This document shows positions 12,113 through 22,762 of a stretch of DNA of 64,000 bases, in pieces. Under the pieces are notes generated by a model. That model did not search any database. It was not told where the DNA came from and saw nothing but the letters and a program-made list of their open reading frames with translations. This stretch comes from Coniferiporia sulphurascens (lineage: Eukaryota > Basidiomycota > Agaricomycetes > Hymenochaetales > Hymenochaetaceae). Location of the stretch: assembly GCA_002794785.1 (NCBI GenBank), contig NBBA01000006.1, positions 310,001-374,000 on the forward strand. Reading direction: 5' to 3'. The position numbers were made by a program, and so were the translations under genes. How positions within the stretch are numbered: the first letter of the stretch is position 1; the number at the start of each line of letters is the position of its first letter.

Positions 12113-12924
12113 CGTGTGCTTCTAGGGTTGTGGCTCTGTGTTCTAGTAGCTAGTTTATCGCACTAGCTAAAGGGAGCATTGACTGTCTCGGTTTGCTATC
12201 GTATACATATATAGATTTTTTTAGAGACATGCAAACGTGCGTTGAATACTTGATTGCGGCGGCGTCATCATTCTGTAACAGCCTGAGAACAGCGGCCAGC
12301 CAAGTGATGCGTGTGACGAACGCGGGGAAACTGTAAATTGACCTTCGGAAATCTCGCGTGCCTTATTGCTTGGCACGCTCTGGGATCGTTCGTCCGCAAA
12401 AAAAAAAAGTAAACGAAAACGTTAGGTTGCGCACTAAATTCCGGGTCATGGAGAGATAGACTTTATCACAAGCGTATCTCTTCCTAACGAGGGGACAACT
12501 TGAAGCCTAAGGAGCGTCGATCTCAGAACAAGGTCGCCACTGCATTAGGTTGTTATGGAGATTGCTTTTTGTGGCAAGCGATTATACCATCAACATTCTT
12601 CAATACAAATGTCTCTTATCTTTCGTAGATATAAGCTCGTCGCTTAACATATCTGCATTGATTCACGCTGAATGCAATACCATTTCTGTGATCGACGTGC
12701 GCAATGTTCCGAAGCGGAGTCTGAATGGGGATGGAGCTTGGATGCGGGAGACTCCCAGCCCCGCCAATCACGCTTGCCCCCGACTGCCATCTCGTCGCCC
12801 ACTGTCGCGTTCGCTCACGTCCCCCCCTCTTCCTCCTCCCTTCCTCTCTTTTCCTCACCCTGGCCGCTCTAGGCTGCTACATTCTTTTCCTTAACTGTAT
12901 TCATCTCTGAAAAAACTTGTTATC
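12113..12924. other. Intergenic between GPI13 and the membrane protein gene
   Basis: No gene supported. A pyrimidine-rich tract at about 12815-12900, just before the proposed ATG at 12925, resembles the CT-rich core promoters of basidiomycete genes. A 12-base A run lies near 12400. Confidence 0.5.
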
Positions 12925-14817
12925 ATGGGCCGAGGCATTCTTCCCTTCCATGTGGGCCATGCAGGCGCTGCCAAGAACCACATCAGCATGGCCAAAAGAG
13001 ACTGTTCGTCCTCAGCAGTGTTCGTTATCACGTATAAATCTAACTGTATATCACAGCCTGTTCGACAGGTGGTTTCATAGAGTTTCCAGCGTCTGGGCAG
13101 CAAGTCGACACCAGCAAACCCGTCACTTTCGCGTGGGACAGCAGCTGTCTGAACATCACTGCAGCAGACATTTACCTTTACGCCCCTTATCAAGAGTCGA
13201 CGTTGATCCAGATGTTCCAGAATGTCGACTTTTCTTCGGGGAGCTATAATGTGAGTACCCTCGTATATGCATGTACGCGTCTGGAACGATGTCGCCTCAA
13301 CGTGGCAACCCATACAGACCACGCTAAAACCCAAGTGGTGGAACTCAACTTCGTCAGTCAATCTCCAGCTGAACTTAGTTGAGACCGGAACTCCGGCTTT
13401 TCTCGCCACACTCCCTGCTGGTCCTATTTGGACCGCGAACTATAACGCATCCGAATCTGGGAGCTCGGACGCAAGTGACATAGGATCCGTGTCCTCATCG
13501 GATTCGAATGTCACCCAGGTGAATAACCTGAGTACGAAGGGAAGTGGCGGATTGTCGAAGGGCGCCGTTGCTGCCGCCGTGCTCGTCCCGCTCATCGCCA
13601 TTGGCCTCGCGCTCGCTGCTTACATCAAATACACTCGTAAACGCGAAGCTGTTAAACGCAAGAGGTGGAGCGAGGCAGTTGACAAACGTATGTCGGTGGT
13701 GTCGGTAGACTGGAGGAGCATGAGTGTGAAGGGTGCTGAGGCTGCTATTCGGGCGAGTATGGCAGACCCCAACAGGAACTCCGTGTGGTCTGGGTCCGGC
13801 TCTGCAGGCATCAGTGTCCCTCGTCCCTCAAGCACGTTTGCGACGGAGGGAGCGCACTCCGAGGGAGACATAGCAGAGCCAGAGATGGCACAGATTCGCC
13901 GTCCTGGTGTTGGTCTGCGCGGTCCAATGGCCTCCGCGGCGGGCGGCGCCGCTCGTGTGTCTCGCGTGTCGTTCGCTGCCGATACTCGCTTCTCGCGTGT
14001 ATCCGGTGGAGATGGGCTTAGTTCGCGGGGTCGTCCTTCGGCCGATTCCCGTCGCACGGGTGTCCCGTCTCGTGCTTTCCACTCGGCATATATTCCCCCG
14101 GTCCCGATCCCGTCGCATATATCTCAGTACGTTCTTGAAGTGGAAACGAGTACTGGAAGTGACAGTGAGGAGAACAGTAGCGGTCTGGTGAGCCCGGTTC
14201 AGCGTGAGGGACCGCACGATCTAAGTGCGGATGAAATCCGCGCGCGCATGAGTGGAATAAGGAGTGACGATGCGCCACGCCCTTCCCTTGACGAGGTTAT
14301 GCCTGCGCTAAGCATGATGCGCATGGCGAATGACTCACAGGCAGAATTTCTCTTCGAGCGCACTGAGGAGCCTGCACCGCTCCACGTAGAGACTACGGTA
14401 CCGACACCGCCGCTTGCTATAGTGTCTCCGGTCTCAAATGTGATAACGATGCAGCCACCGCCTGCAGAAGTTATGTCGCCCGACGAAATGATGCGCGCAT
14501 ACGCGGAGCGCCGACGTGCAGGCGGGGGCGCCATGATTTCACCGCCTAGCACACCCTCACTCATCACATTCCCGATGCCCGTCGCTGGAGCTATACCGAT
14601 AACAAGCCCAAGTGCCATGAGGACGCTTTACTCACCGAGCGCTACCACGTTCAGATACGGTCCCGGTATTGAAACGTCAATGGGCACCGCAGCGGGATCT
14701 GGGCCTGCGTCTGTCGTGCCTGTGGGCTCAAACAATCCATTCAGAAAGAGCATGGCCCGCCAGAGTACGGCCACGCATTACGACGACGAAGATGCATACT
14801 TCGGCGCTGCCAAATGA
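12925..14817 (+). CDS. Single-pass membrane protein with serine-rich cytoplasmic tail
   Basis: Model: 12925-13003, 13057-13250, 13318-14817; introns 53 and 67 nt, the first with a TCTAACTG branch site. The ectodomain (STGGFIEFPASGQQVDTSKP, then TFAWDSSCLNIT and N-glycosylation sequons) is followed by a Ser/Gly linker, one hydrophobic helix at about nt 13560-13625 (GAVAAAVLVPLIAIGLALAA), a basic stop-transfer stretch (KYTRKREAVKRKRWSEAVDK) and a long low-complexity tail rich in Ser, Pro and Arg. This layout, with KRWSEAVDKRMS after the membrane helix, is common among basidiomycete cell-surface proteins of unknown role. The last exon is firm. The first exon is weak: it gives an N-terminus without a signal peptide, although the topology calls for one, so the true 5' exon may lie upstream. 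Confidence 0.7.
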
Positions 14818-16039
14818 ATGCGTATCACTCGATAGCGTCTTCGCAGGTTACGGTATTTATTCGAACAAGGGTCCTTTCTTTGGAACTACGAGATAGCCAA
14901 CTCAATTTTTTCTCCGATTGAATGATCCGTTCTTTTCTGCATCGTCTTGTGCTTTTAGTTCCTGGTTGGCTTTTGATGATATCTTTGGAAAACCAAGTGT
15001 ATGTGTTCAGTCGGCGGATTTGATTTGCCGCGTACCCTGTTTCTTGGTCACCTTGCGGATATCCTCTTTTCTGTCCTTACGAAGTTCTTTCTGCGTCTCA
15101 GGCAGACACGCCTCTGTTATACCCTCCTGCGCTACTTGTCCTCCCCTCTTCCCCTTTCTTGAAGCGTACACAAGGTTTTATGTTCCCTGACTCGTGCGAC
15201 GTTTCTTTGCCTTTAGGACCGATTCGCTCGGTCTCCGATCGCAGTTTCTTCCTTCCCTTCTTCTCTGTGTTTGCGATGCCTGTGGCGTATCATTATGAGT
15301 ATGTTCTTGGTGTACATATATATATCGTAAACGCTTGTTATACGTGAGGAAGCGGGACGATTAGGTTAGTGCTAGTACCTTTTGGAATGCTTAGCTCTTG
15401 AGGGGGACGATCGATGTATGCTGGTGAGCTTTTCTGTGAAAACTTCTCGCTAGCCTCGAGCTCTGGGATGCCAAAAAGGTAAAACTCCGGCTGCTGCTTA
15501 TCAGTCTTCAATCGTAAGTAAACACTAGCGTACATGTAGTTACCACGATTTGGCGTCCCTGAGATTTGATAAAGGGGGAATCGGAAAGAAAAGCCTGGGT
15601 CGTGAGAGAGGGGATGAGTTCCGGTATCAGATTCAGTGAGTACTAGTGCGTGTGTTTCTCGTGGGCTGCTTCATTTACGTGCCGATTAATTCCGCTCATA
15701 CAGTAGCATAGTATGCATATCATGATGTATCCGAGTAATCTGCGTAGCTGGTCTTTGTTCCTTGAATTGAGCCTGAGTGTATAGGGGGTTTATGTTAGAT
15801 TTGCTCCCTGAATAAGGGATTGAAGCAAGTGATAACAGATTCACACAATAATACTAGTTAGTTTAGGGTAGGCTTGTTACCCTTCACTTGCTAGAGTGTT
15901 AGAGCTGATGATGGTGGTAAGAGACAAGAGATGAATTAAACTGCTTTTTACTGCAATTTTATGTTGGGCTTTTATACCCTACATGTTGTAGACTATTTAC
16001 TATGTTCCAGTAGATACTACAACATACTACTCTCACTTT
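14818..16039. other. Intergenic, flank of the copia insertion
   Basis: No gene is supported. Short open frames are AT-rich and unlike any family I know. The 3' end of the membrane-protein transcript should lie in the first few hundred bases. From about 15830 the base composition drifts towards AT, and the copia element inserted at its right end. Confidence 0.5.
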
Positions 16040-16044
16040 ATAAG

Positions 16045-16299
16045 TCTTAAAATCTACGCACTTTGTGGTAGACGATGAGGTGCAGTGGTGAGACTCAGGC
16101 AAGGTGGGTTATCAGCGTAAACCAATGTATTTCTAGGGCGAGACCAGCTCCCCTTATATACACGTTCTGTGGGCTAGTATTACTATAACTAACTAGCTCC
16201 TATCGTATGGCGTTATCATTGCGTTATCGTTCACTTAGTAAGATGGTTGTTCATATGACCATGTACTATATTTATACCGTTCGTTATATTTATTTAATA
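16045..16299 (-). repeat. 3' LTR of copia copy 1
   Basis: 255-bp direct repeat, pair of 21227-21481. In element orientation it contains a TATATAAG TATA-like box upstream of the inferred transcript start. It joins the polypurine tract on its right side and the ATAAG duplication on its left. Confidence 0.95.
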
Positions 16300-16306
16300 C
16301 TCCCCT

Positions 16307-19300
16307 TCAAACTTTTACTAGGAAGAGTAGACTTGTAAAACGTTTGATTAATTCGATTGTTAGCACTTTCGTCATAATATCAGCCTTTTGCTGTCCAGTT
16401 GGAATATATGAAACTGATATTGTTTCATTTTCAATGTAATCACGTAAAAAATCTTTTCGTATGTCAATATGTTTTGTTCGTTGCGTATATTTTTGTTCTG
16501 TTGAGTTTACTATCGTTATGGCTGCTTGATTATCACATAATATCTTCGTAGGTGTATCCAAGGTCTGCAGTACCTCTTCAACCAGTCTTCTTAGCCATAT
16601 AGCTTCTTTTACTCCATGAGTTAAAGCTTGTAATTCCGCTTCACATACTGATAGTGACACTAATTCTTGCTTTTTACTTGACCAGGATATCGTTGCGTTT
16701 CCTATTTGGAATATATATCCTGATATAGCTTTATGTCCTTCTTGTGTCATTCCGTCAGCGTCGGTGTATCCGATTAACTCGATTGGTTCTTTTCCTCCGA
16801 GTATTAACCAATAATCGTTCGTTCCTTTTAAATATTTAAAACAGTGTTTTACTGCATTGTAATGTTCAATACTAGGTTTATTTAAATGCCTAGCAAATTG
16901 ACCTGTTGCGAATGATATATCAGGTCTCGTACAATCTGCTGCATATCGTAATGCTCCAACCATGTTCATATATGGTATTTGGTTCATGAAGTTTAATTCT
17001 TCATTAGTTGGATTTTCGAGTGATTTTAACACTTGACCTGGTGTCATTGGTGTTCGTACCGTTGCAGCGTCTTTTAATTTGTATTTTTCTATTATATTAT
17101 TAATATAATGTTTTTGTCTTAATTTTATGATTCTTTCATCTCGGTTTCTTTCAATTTCAATACCGAGTAACCAATGTATGTCGTTTCCGTCAGTAAATTT
17201 TACATGTTTTTCTATTTCGTTTTTAAAGGCTTTTATTATTATTAAATTTAAGCCGCATATCGTTATGTCATCGACATGTATGAAAAGTATAAGAATTGTT
17301 TTTCCTTTATCTTTTCTTAAAAATACTGCGTTATCTTGGACTGCTCTTGTTAGTCCTATTCCGATTAATATTTCAGATAATTTTTTATACCATCGTCTGC
17401 CTGCCTGTTTTAATCCGTATAAGGCTTTATTTAATTTTAAAACTTGTCCAGGTTTTATTTCTATTAGATTTCCTGGTGGTGGTTTTATGTATATGTTTTC
17501 GTCTTTATTTAATTCACCATATAAGTAAGCTGATTTAATATCGATTTGGTGAATTTCGTAATTGTTTGTTGCGCTCCAACTTAATATTGTTCTTACTGTA
17601 GCTAATCGTGCTACTGGAGCGAATGTGTCGTTTGAGTAGTAGTCTATGCCTTCTTTCTGGGCAAATCCTTGAACTACTAATCTTGCTTTGTATCGTTCGA
17701 TTTCGCTGTTTGCTAATCTTTTTGTTTTGTAAACAAATCTTGTTCCGATTATGTTTGCTTCTTTTGGTGGATCAATGATTTTCCATGTAGATCTTTCGAT
17801 TAACGTTTTTATTTCTTCTTTCATTGCTTTGATCCATTGATTTGCGTCAATTCTATTGATCGCTTGTTGATATGAATTTGGATCACCTATTAATTCCGTA
17901 TTGAATTGATTGAATTCCGTAAGATAAGCGACTGTATTTTGTTCATCAAAGTTTAGACCTAATGATCGTTTTGTTGGTTTAATATTTCTTATTGGTCTTT
18001 CATTTGTTAATTCTTTTATTTGTTCGTTTTGTTTTTCTGTTATATTCTCCCCTTCAATTTTAGATGGTGGAGAATCTAAAAATTGTAGATTTCGTTCGAC
18101 TGATATTTTTCTATTATGATAGGTTCTATGACCTTTGCTTTCTTCGTCAAATCCTAGCCATTGTGCATATTTCCCTTTTGGTTGTAATTTATTTACGTCT
18201 TCTTGTCGTATAATACAATATTGGCCGAATTCTTTTAAATCATCATTATTATAATTTTCGTTGTATCGTTTAAAATATGGTGTTTTGAATTCAATAGCAC
18301 TCTTTGGTGTTCTATTGTAGACGTAAGTACTGTATTTTACAGCTTCTCCCCATAGACTGGGTGGTAATTTTGCTTGTAGCAGATTTACTCGTGTATTGTT
18401 TAGTATTGTTTGATGTGATCGTTCTGCTACACCATTTTGTTGTGGCGTATCGTGGACAGTCAGCTTTCGTATTGTTCCGTTTTTTTCTAAATATTCAGTG
18501 AATTGTTTACTTAAAAACACTGTGTCGTTATCGCTTTGTAATATTTTTATTTTTATATTAAATTGTGTATTGAGCATAGTAGCCCAAGTCGTATAAGCAT
18601 TTAAACCTTCGTCTTTTGTTTTTAATAAAATCATTTTTATCCATCTTGTAGCGTCGTCTACAAGTGTTAGAAGATATTTATATCCTCCTATAGCATGTGT
18701 GGATGCTGGACCCCATATGTCCATATGTATGTGATCGCCGAATTTTTCGGCTAATTTTGAAATACGTAATTTTGGAATTTGCATTCTTTTAATATTTGCT
18801 TCTATGCATATTGTGCATTGAGTTTCGTCGTAATTTGATATTTTTTGATTTGTAATTTGATCTTCTTGTAATAATCGTTTTATGTATGCATAACTTATAT
18901 GCCCGAGTTTTTTGTGAAGTTCAAATAATGTTACATTTTTTGTAGCCGCTTGTACATCATTGTTAAATATACTATACAATCCATTTGTGTTTTTAATTTT
19001 TCCGCATAAAGATCCATTAGGATACTTTATTGTACATTCATTTGTTTTATAAATAAATTCATAGCCGTCTTGACATAGAAGTCCTTGAGAGACTAATGTC
19101 ATATTCATTTTAGGATTGTAGTATACGTTTGATAGCATTATGACACTTACCGAGTGTCCGTTGGGGATGTAAAGCTTAAGATCTCCTACTATGTTTGCCA
19201 TAAATGTTGTTTTATTTGCGGCCGTTATCGTGATTGTATCGGTTTTGTATGTGTTTCGTAATCGATTTAAGTATGGTGTTAATTGTATTGTTGCACCAGT

Positions 19301-21154
19301 ATCGATTATATCCATTGAGGAATAAATATTGTTAGCAAATTTTTCTGTTGTTATAATGTTAATGCTTACGTTTAAATTATTGTCATCCACGTCTTCCATG
19401 GCGCTATCATAGTTTCCGATCTTGTCCAGGAAGTCGTTATACGAATAGATTGGGAATTCTCCCATGTCGAAATCATTATCGTCGACTTCAGTTATAAATG
19501 CTCCGATTTCGCCTTGGCCGATTACGGCGCTTAATTCTATTCGCGAGCTCGATGCGATGTTTGCTGCTGCTGCTGCTGCAGTATGTTTAGCCTGGGCCGC
19601 ACTTGCCCCAGTCGTTGTCGGTGCCGCTGACGCACCCGTTTCCTTCCCTTTTCCTTTATCGTCGTTCGCGTCCTCTTTTTTCTTCTGGGCTGCCTTCGTC
19701 CATTCTGTTTTTGGCGCCCAGCAATCTCGACTAAAGTGCCCTAGTTTGTTACAATTGTAGCACTTAATAACGTGTGATTGTTGGTTAGGGGAATATCCCC
19801 CTCGACCTCGTCCTCGCATGTATCCTCCACGGCCTCTATAGCCGCGACCTCGTGGCTGTACACCGCGGCTGTTACCGCGTCCGCGGCCCCTAAAATAGGG
19901 GTGGTTCCGCTCGTCCTTGGGCAGGTGATTGGCCGCCGCTCCTGTTCTCTGATGATTTTTACGCCACCCCTCAAAGGCGTTTCTCAGTGCCGTTAGTAAA
20001 AATTGAGGGGTAAGTTCAATTTCATCTTTGTCCGGATTTGTTTCGTTAATTGTTTTAATATATAACTCACTCTGTGTGAGTACGTATTGATATTGTTCGG
20101 GCGTTGCCCTCGTAATAGCCGATATGTATGTCGACTCTGAAACTTTTACCCCTTGGGCTATTAGTTCCTCGTATTTATTGCTGAGGTTATCGAGCGTTCC
20201 ATCGAAATGGCTGACATGACCTCTGATATCAAAAAGGGCAGCCTCGTTAAAGCCCTTTGTAATTGTTGTCTGGACGTTATATCGTCCGTCAAGCGCTTTG
20301 AGTAGCGCTGGAATATCTTTAGAGAAATTAAGATAATAAGCCAATATTTTGTCGGGCATAGTGCGCATAATGCCGTTATATAAAGCGCTTGATATACCAG
20401 CCTCTCCAGTTCCTGGGGAGTTAGTGAGCAGGTTACCGTAACCTGCACTCTCGATTGCACTTCGGACTCTGTAGTTCCAGAGTTTGTAGTTTCTGTGCCC
20501 GTCGAGTTTCTCAATTCCGTCGAAGAATTTCTGGAGTTCCGCGAGTTTAGTTGCCATACTCGGTTCATCTTCCTCGGTATCGTTAGCGTCTGAATCATCA
20601 GGATCAGATGGCTCTGATGGCTCACGTGATGGGTTATTTTTGGATTCTTCGGAGTTTTCTTCTTCGTTATCTTCTTTTTTATTATCGTCTTCTTTCTTAT
20701 CACTTTCTTCTTCTGGCTTAATATAAGGATTATCAATTTTAAATTGAGCTTTTTCATTTGGATCTGATATGCCCAAATACGTACTTATTCGGTATCTGAT
20801 TTCGGATGATTTTCCTTGATCTGATATTCCTAAATCTTTAGCGTGATTCGTTAGTTCCAGTTTATAATCAGTTCTTATTTTTGATTTTTCATCTTTAGTA
20901 GAATTATCATACCTGTTTATTCGATCTTGTATTTGTTGTTCCGTTCCGTTAATAGGTATTTGTCTTAGGTTACATTGAAGTATTAGGTCAACTAACCTTT
21001 TGCTATCTTTAGCTTTTTGGATTTTTTCTTCAAGTTCTTCGATAGTAGATGACTGTGTATATGTTATTTTTAGTTCGTTAGCTATTATTCGTAATCCTGA
21101 TAATTTTTGCAAACGTGTTTGCTCACGAGTGTTTGGTTTCTGTCCGTCAGACAT
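16307..21154 (-). CDS. Copia Gag-Pol polyprotein, intact
   Basis: One frame of 1615 aa. Domains in order: a charged N-terminus, a Gag/UBN2-like region around residues 200-420 (HRNYKLWNYRVRSAI), an Arg/Gly-rich stretch, a CCHC knuckle CYNCNKLGHFSRDC near 464-478, the aspartic protease motif IIDTGATI (Asp 618), the integrase zinc motif (HKKLGH at 747 and CTIC at 780), the integrase catalytic core (Asp in HMDIWGP near 812, SDND near 875, Glu in NGVAER near 911), reverse transcriptase (DIKSAYLYG near 1205, FIHVDD near 1293) and RNase H (GYTDADG, Asp 1465). Protease-integrase-RT-RNase H order defines copia rather than gypsy. All catalytic residues I looked for are present. Gag and Pol share one frame, so no programmed shift is needed. 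Confidence 0.95.
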   Translation of the reverse strand: MSDGQKPNTREQTRLQKLSGLRIIANELKITYTQSSTIEELEEKIQKAKDSKRLVDLILQCNLRQIPINGTEQQIQDRINRYDNSTKDEKSKIRTDYKLELTNHAKDLGISDQGKSSEIRYRISTYLGISDPNEKAQFKIDNPYIKPEEESDKKEDDNKKEDNEEENSEESKNNPSREPSEPSDPDDSDANDTEEDEPSMATKLAELQKFFDGIEKLDGHRNYKLWNYRVRSAIESAGYGNLLTNSPGTGEAGISSALYNGIMRTMPDKILAYYLNFSKDIPALLKALDGRYNVQTTITKGFNEAALFDIRGHVSHFDGTLDNLSNKYEELIAQGVKVSESTYISAITRATPEQYQYVLTQSELYIKTINETNPDKDEIELTPQFLLTALRNAFEGWRKNHQRTGAAANHLPKDERNHPYFRGRGRGNSRGVQPRGRGYRGRGGYMRGRGRGGYSPNQQSHVIKCYNCNKLGHFSRDCWAPKTEWTKAAQKKKEDANDDKGKGKETGASAAPTTTGASAAQAKHTAAAAAANIASSSRIELSAVIGQGEIGAFITEVDDNDFDMGEFPIYSYNDFLDKIGNYDSAMEDVDDNNLNVSINIITTEKFANNIYSSMDIIDTGATIQLTPYLNRLRNTYKTDTITITAANKTTFMANIVGDLKLYIPNGHSVSVIMLSNVYYNPKMNMTLVSQGLLCQDGYEFIYKTNECTIKYPNGSLCGKIKNTNGLYSIFNNDVQAATKNVTLFELHKKLGHISYAYIKRLLQEDQITNQKISNYDETQCTICIEANIKRMQIPKLRISKLAEKFGDHIHMDIWGPASTHAIGGYKYLLTLVDDATRWIKMILLKTKDEGLNAYTTWATMLNTQFNIKIKILQSDNDTVFLSKQFTEYLEKNGTIRKLTVHDTPQQNGVAERSHQTILNNTRVNLLQAKLPPSLWGEAVKYSTYVYNRTPKSAIEFKTPYFKRYNENYNNDDLKEFGQYCIIRQEDVNKLQPKGKYAQWLGFDEESKGHRTYHNRKISVERNLQFLDSPPSKIEGENITEKQNEQIKELTNERPIRNIKPTKRSLGLNFDEQNTVAYLTEFNQFNTELIGDPNSYQQAINRIDANQWIKAMKEEIKTLIERSTWKIIDPPKEANIIGTRFVYKTKRLANSEIERYKARLVVQGFAQKEGIDYYSNDTFAPVARLATVRTILSWSATNNYEIHQIDIKSAYLYGELNKDENIYIKPPPGNLIEIKPGQVLKLNKALYGLKQAGRRWYKKLSEILIGIGLTRAVQDNAVFLRKDKGKTILILFIHVDDITICGLNLIIIKAFKNEIEKHVKFTDGNDIHWLLGIEIERNRDERIIKLRQKHYINNIIEKYKLKDAATVRTPMTPGQVLKSLENPTNEELNFMNQIPYMNMVGALRYAADCTRPDISFATGQFARHLNKPSIEHYNAVKHCFKYLKGTNDYWLILGGKEPIELIGYTDADGMTQEGHKAISGYIFQIGNATISWSSKKQELVSLSVCEAELQALTHGVKEAIWLRRLVEEVLQTLDTPTKILCDNQAAITIVNSTEQKYTQRTKHIDIRKDFLRDYIENETISVSYIPTGQQKADIMTKVLTIELIKRFTSLLFLVKV

Positions 21155-21208
21155 AGTTTCGTTATATGAGGATGTATAATTTTGTTAATCGTTTCGTTAG
21201 TTTTTATA

Positions 21209-21226
21209 GAGTCAAGGCTCATAACC
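21209..21226 (-). promoter_or_regulatory. Primer-binding site of copia copy 1 (initiator tRNA-Met anticodon arm)
   Basis: Immediately inside the 5' LTR the minus strand reads GGTTATGAGCCTTGACTC. The first 11 bases complement GGCUCAUAACC, the anticodon stem-loop of eukaryotic initiator tRNA-Met around its CAU anticodon. Drosophila copia primes with a half-tRNA from the same region, so cleaved-tRNA priming is inferred here. The same site is present in copy 2 at 37194-37211. Confidence 0.8.
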
Positions 21227-21481
21227 TCTTAAAATCTACACACTTTGTGGTAGACGATGAGGTGCAGTGGTGAGACTCAGGCAAGGTGGGTTATCAGTGT
21301 AAACCAATGTATTTCTAGGGCGAGACCAGCTCCCCTTATATACACGTTCTGTGGGCTAGTATTACTATAACTAACTAGCTCCTATCGTATGGCGTTATCA
21401 TTGCGTTATCGTTCACTTAGTAAGATGGTTGTTCATATGACCATGTACTATATTTATACCGTTCGTTATATTTATTTAATA
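21227..21481 (-). repeat. 5' LTR of copia copy 1
   Basis: 255-bp direct repeat, nearly identical to 16045-16299, with the promoter for the minus-strand element. The ATAAG duplication follows it at 21482-21486. Confidence 0.95.
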
Positions 21482-21613
21482 ATAAGTCATAGGAATATTC
21501 TGGTACAGTCCTGTACATGCTATTTACTATTCTTAGCTTCCTATGAGTCAGTCATATATTCTGGTACATTCTACAGCCTACCGTGCTATCTTTATCTTAT
21601 GCCAGAACCTTCC

Positions 21614-21880
21614 CTGAGTCTTAAAATCTATGCACGTTGTGGTAGACGATGAGGTGCAGTGATGAAGTTCAGGCAAGGTGGATTATCAGCGTAAACCGAT
21701 GTATTTCTAGGGCGAGACCAGCTCCCCTTATATACACGTTCCGTGGGCTAGTACTACTATAACTATCTAGCTCCTATATCATATGGCGTTATCATTGCGT
21801 TATCGTTCACTTAGTAAGGTGGTTGTTCATATGACCACGTACTATTTTTATATCGTTTGTTATATTTATTTAATACTGAG
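21614..21880 (-). repeat. Solo copia LTR with CTGAG target duplication
   Basis: A 257-bp LTR of the same copia family (21619-21875) stands alone 132 bp from copy 1, flanked by CTGAG at 21614-21618 and 21876-21880. It resembles the LTRs of copy 2 more than those of copy 1 (for example it shares ATGCACGTTG). It is a separate insertion that lost its interior by LTR-LTR recombination. Confidence 0.93.
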
Positions 21881-22193
21881 TTTCCATCGAGTCATATAGT
21901 ACAATACCTAAGGTAACCATTCTCGGATACTACTATACCTATGATGCTTCTCCTGATTTCCTAATTGGTTCTGCTATACGATGCACTATACTTGGCTCCT
22001 GTTAGGAATTGATGAATAAGCTTGCTTACAAGCTTAGACAATGATATCAGCAACTACCAATACAGGAAGGGACTCCCATGGAGACTATCCAGTGATCATT
22101 CAACATGGGGATGGAACTAACTAGAAAACCAGGACTTCTTGGGAACATCAGGCCAATCACAATGCTCAAGCGACCACTAAAGGCTCTTGGCTC
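21881..22193. other. Intergenic within transposon island
   Basis: AT-rich sequence with no gene or repeat boundary that I can define. Confidence 0.4.
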
Positions 22194-22762
22194 GTCAATG
22201 TTAGGCTCAACAGTTACGCGGTGATCAACGTCGGGGCTTCCTGATTGTCAGAACTGATGGTATGGCAACGGGGCTTCCTAGATGTCGTAAGTCGAGGGGG
22301 ATTGTCGGTGGGGCTTCCTGATCAGCGATGTGGATGCGGTATGCTTCTGTAGCGAGTCGGGTTACAACAAAGCGACTAATGGCCAAGTGGCACACAGTAG
22401 ACTGGTGGTAGCAGATAATGGGCTTGTATGAACAAAGAGCACAAGCTTAGGGCTTGTGCTACTGAAGTTACATGCTTATATGCTACTCTATGTGTTTACT
22501 ACTGTAGCGTCCTGTGTAGGGTAGTTTACCAGACTATGGAAGGTCATGGAAACCCAAGGAATGCCTTGGTAATACAAGTAGGACTATCAGTAAGCAAAGC
22601 ACGTCATGATGGTGCAATAAGGTGTCATCATGGCGTCTTATGGTGCAAGGCGAAATAAGGATGAGTAAGGCAGAGAAATGGGGGAGTTGCGCTGACTGAT
22701 GATGACAAAGAGGAAGTGAGTCAGCGCAGTAGGTGAAAGTAAAGGAAAATTGTAACAGTCAA
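22194..22762 (+). repeat. 559-bp solo LTR-like repeat, copy 1, GTCAA duplication
   Basis: The repeat runs 22199-22757, begins TGTTAGGCTC and ends TTGTAACA, so it has the TG...CA ends and short inverted TGTTA/TAACA termini of an LTR. GTCAA flanks it on both sides (22194-22198 and 22758-22762). A second copy of exactly the same length lies at 23293-23851. Three GGGGCTTCCT words occur within its first 125 bases. The 76-codon open frame inside is repeated in both copies and is taken as part of the repeat. Family (gypsy or other) is not determined. Confidence 0.8.

Larger units (their letters stand above)
16040..21486 (-). mobile_element. Full-length intact Ty1/copia LTR retrotransposon (copy 1) with ATAAG target duplication
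   Basis: The element spans 16045-21481 and is read on the minus strand. Its two LTRs (21227-21481 at the 5' end, 16045-16299 at the 3' end) are both 255 bp and differ by eye at about two positions. The 5-bp target duplication ATAAG sits at 16040-16044 and 21482-21486. A primer-binding site adjoins the 5' LTR, a purine-rich tract (AGTTTGAAGGGGAG, minus strand, 16300-16313) adjoins the 3' LTR, and a single long Gag-Pol frame fills the interior. Near-identical LTRs and the unbroken frame point to recent insertion and possible activity. LTR ends are TATTAAAT...TTTTAAGA rather than the usual TG...CA, which is shared by all four copies in this window. Confidence 0.95.

Noticed and set aside
20161..20757. 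198-codon frame within the copia Gag region
   Set aside because: Lysine/isoleucine-rich shadow of the Gag-Pol frame; the corresponding frame in copy 2 shows no better conservation.
15828..22010. An older LTR split by the copia insertions, suggested by TAACAG near 15830 and CTGTTA near 21995
   Set aside because: Only six bases pair, and the flanks are not duplicated.
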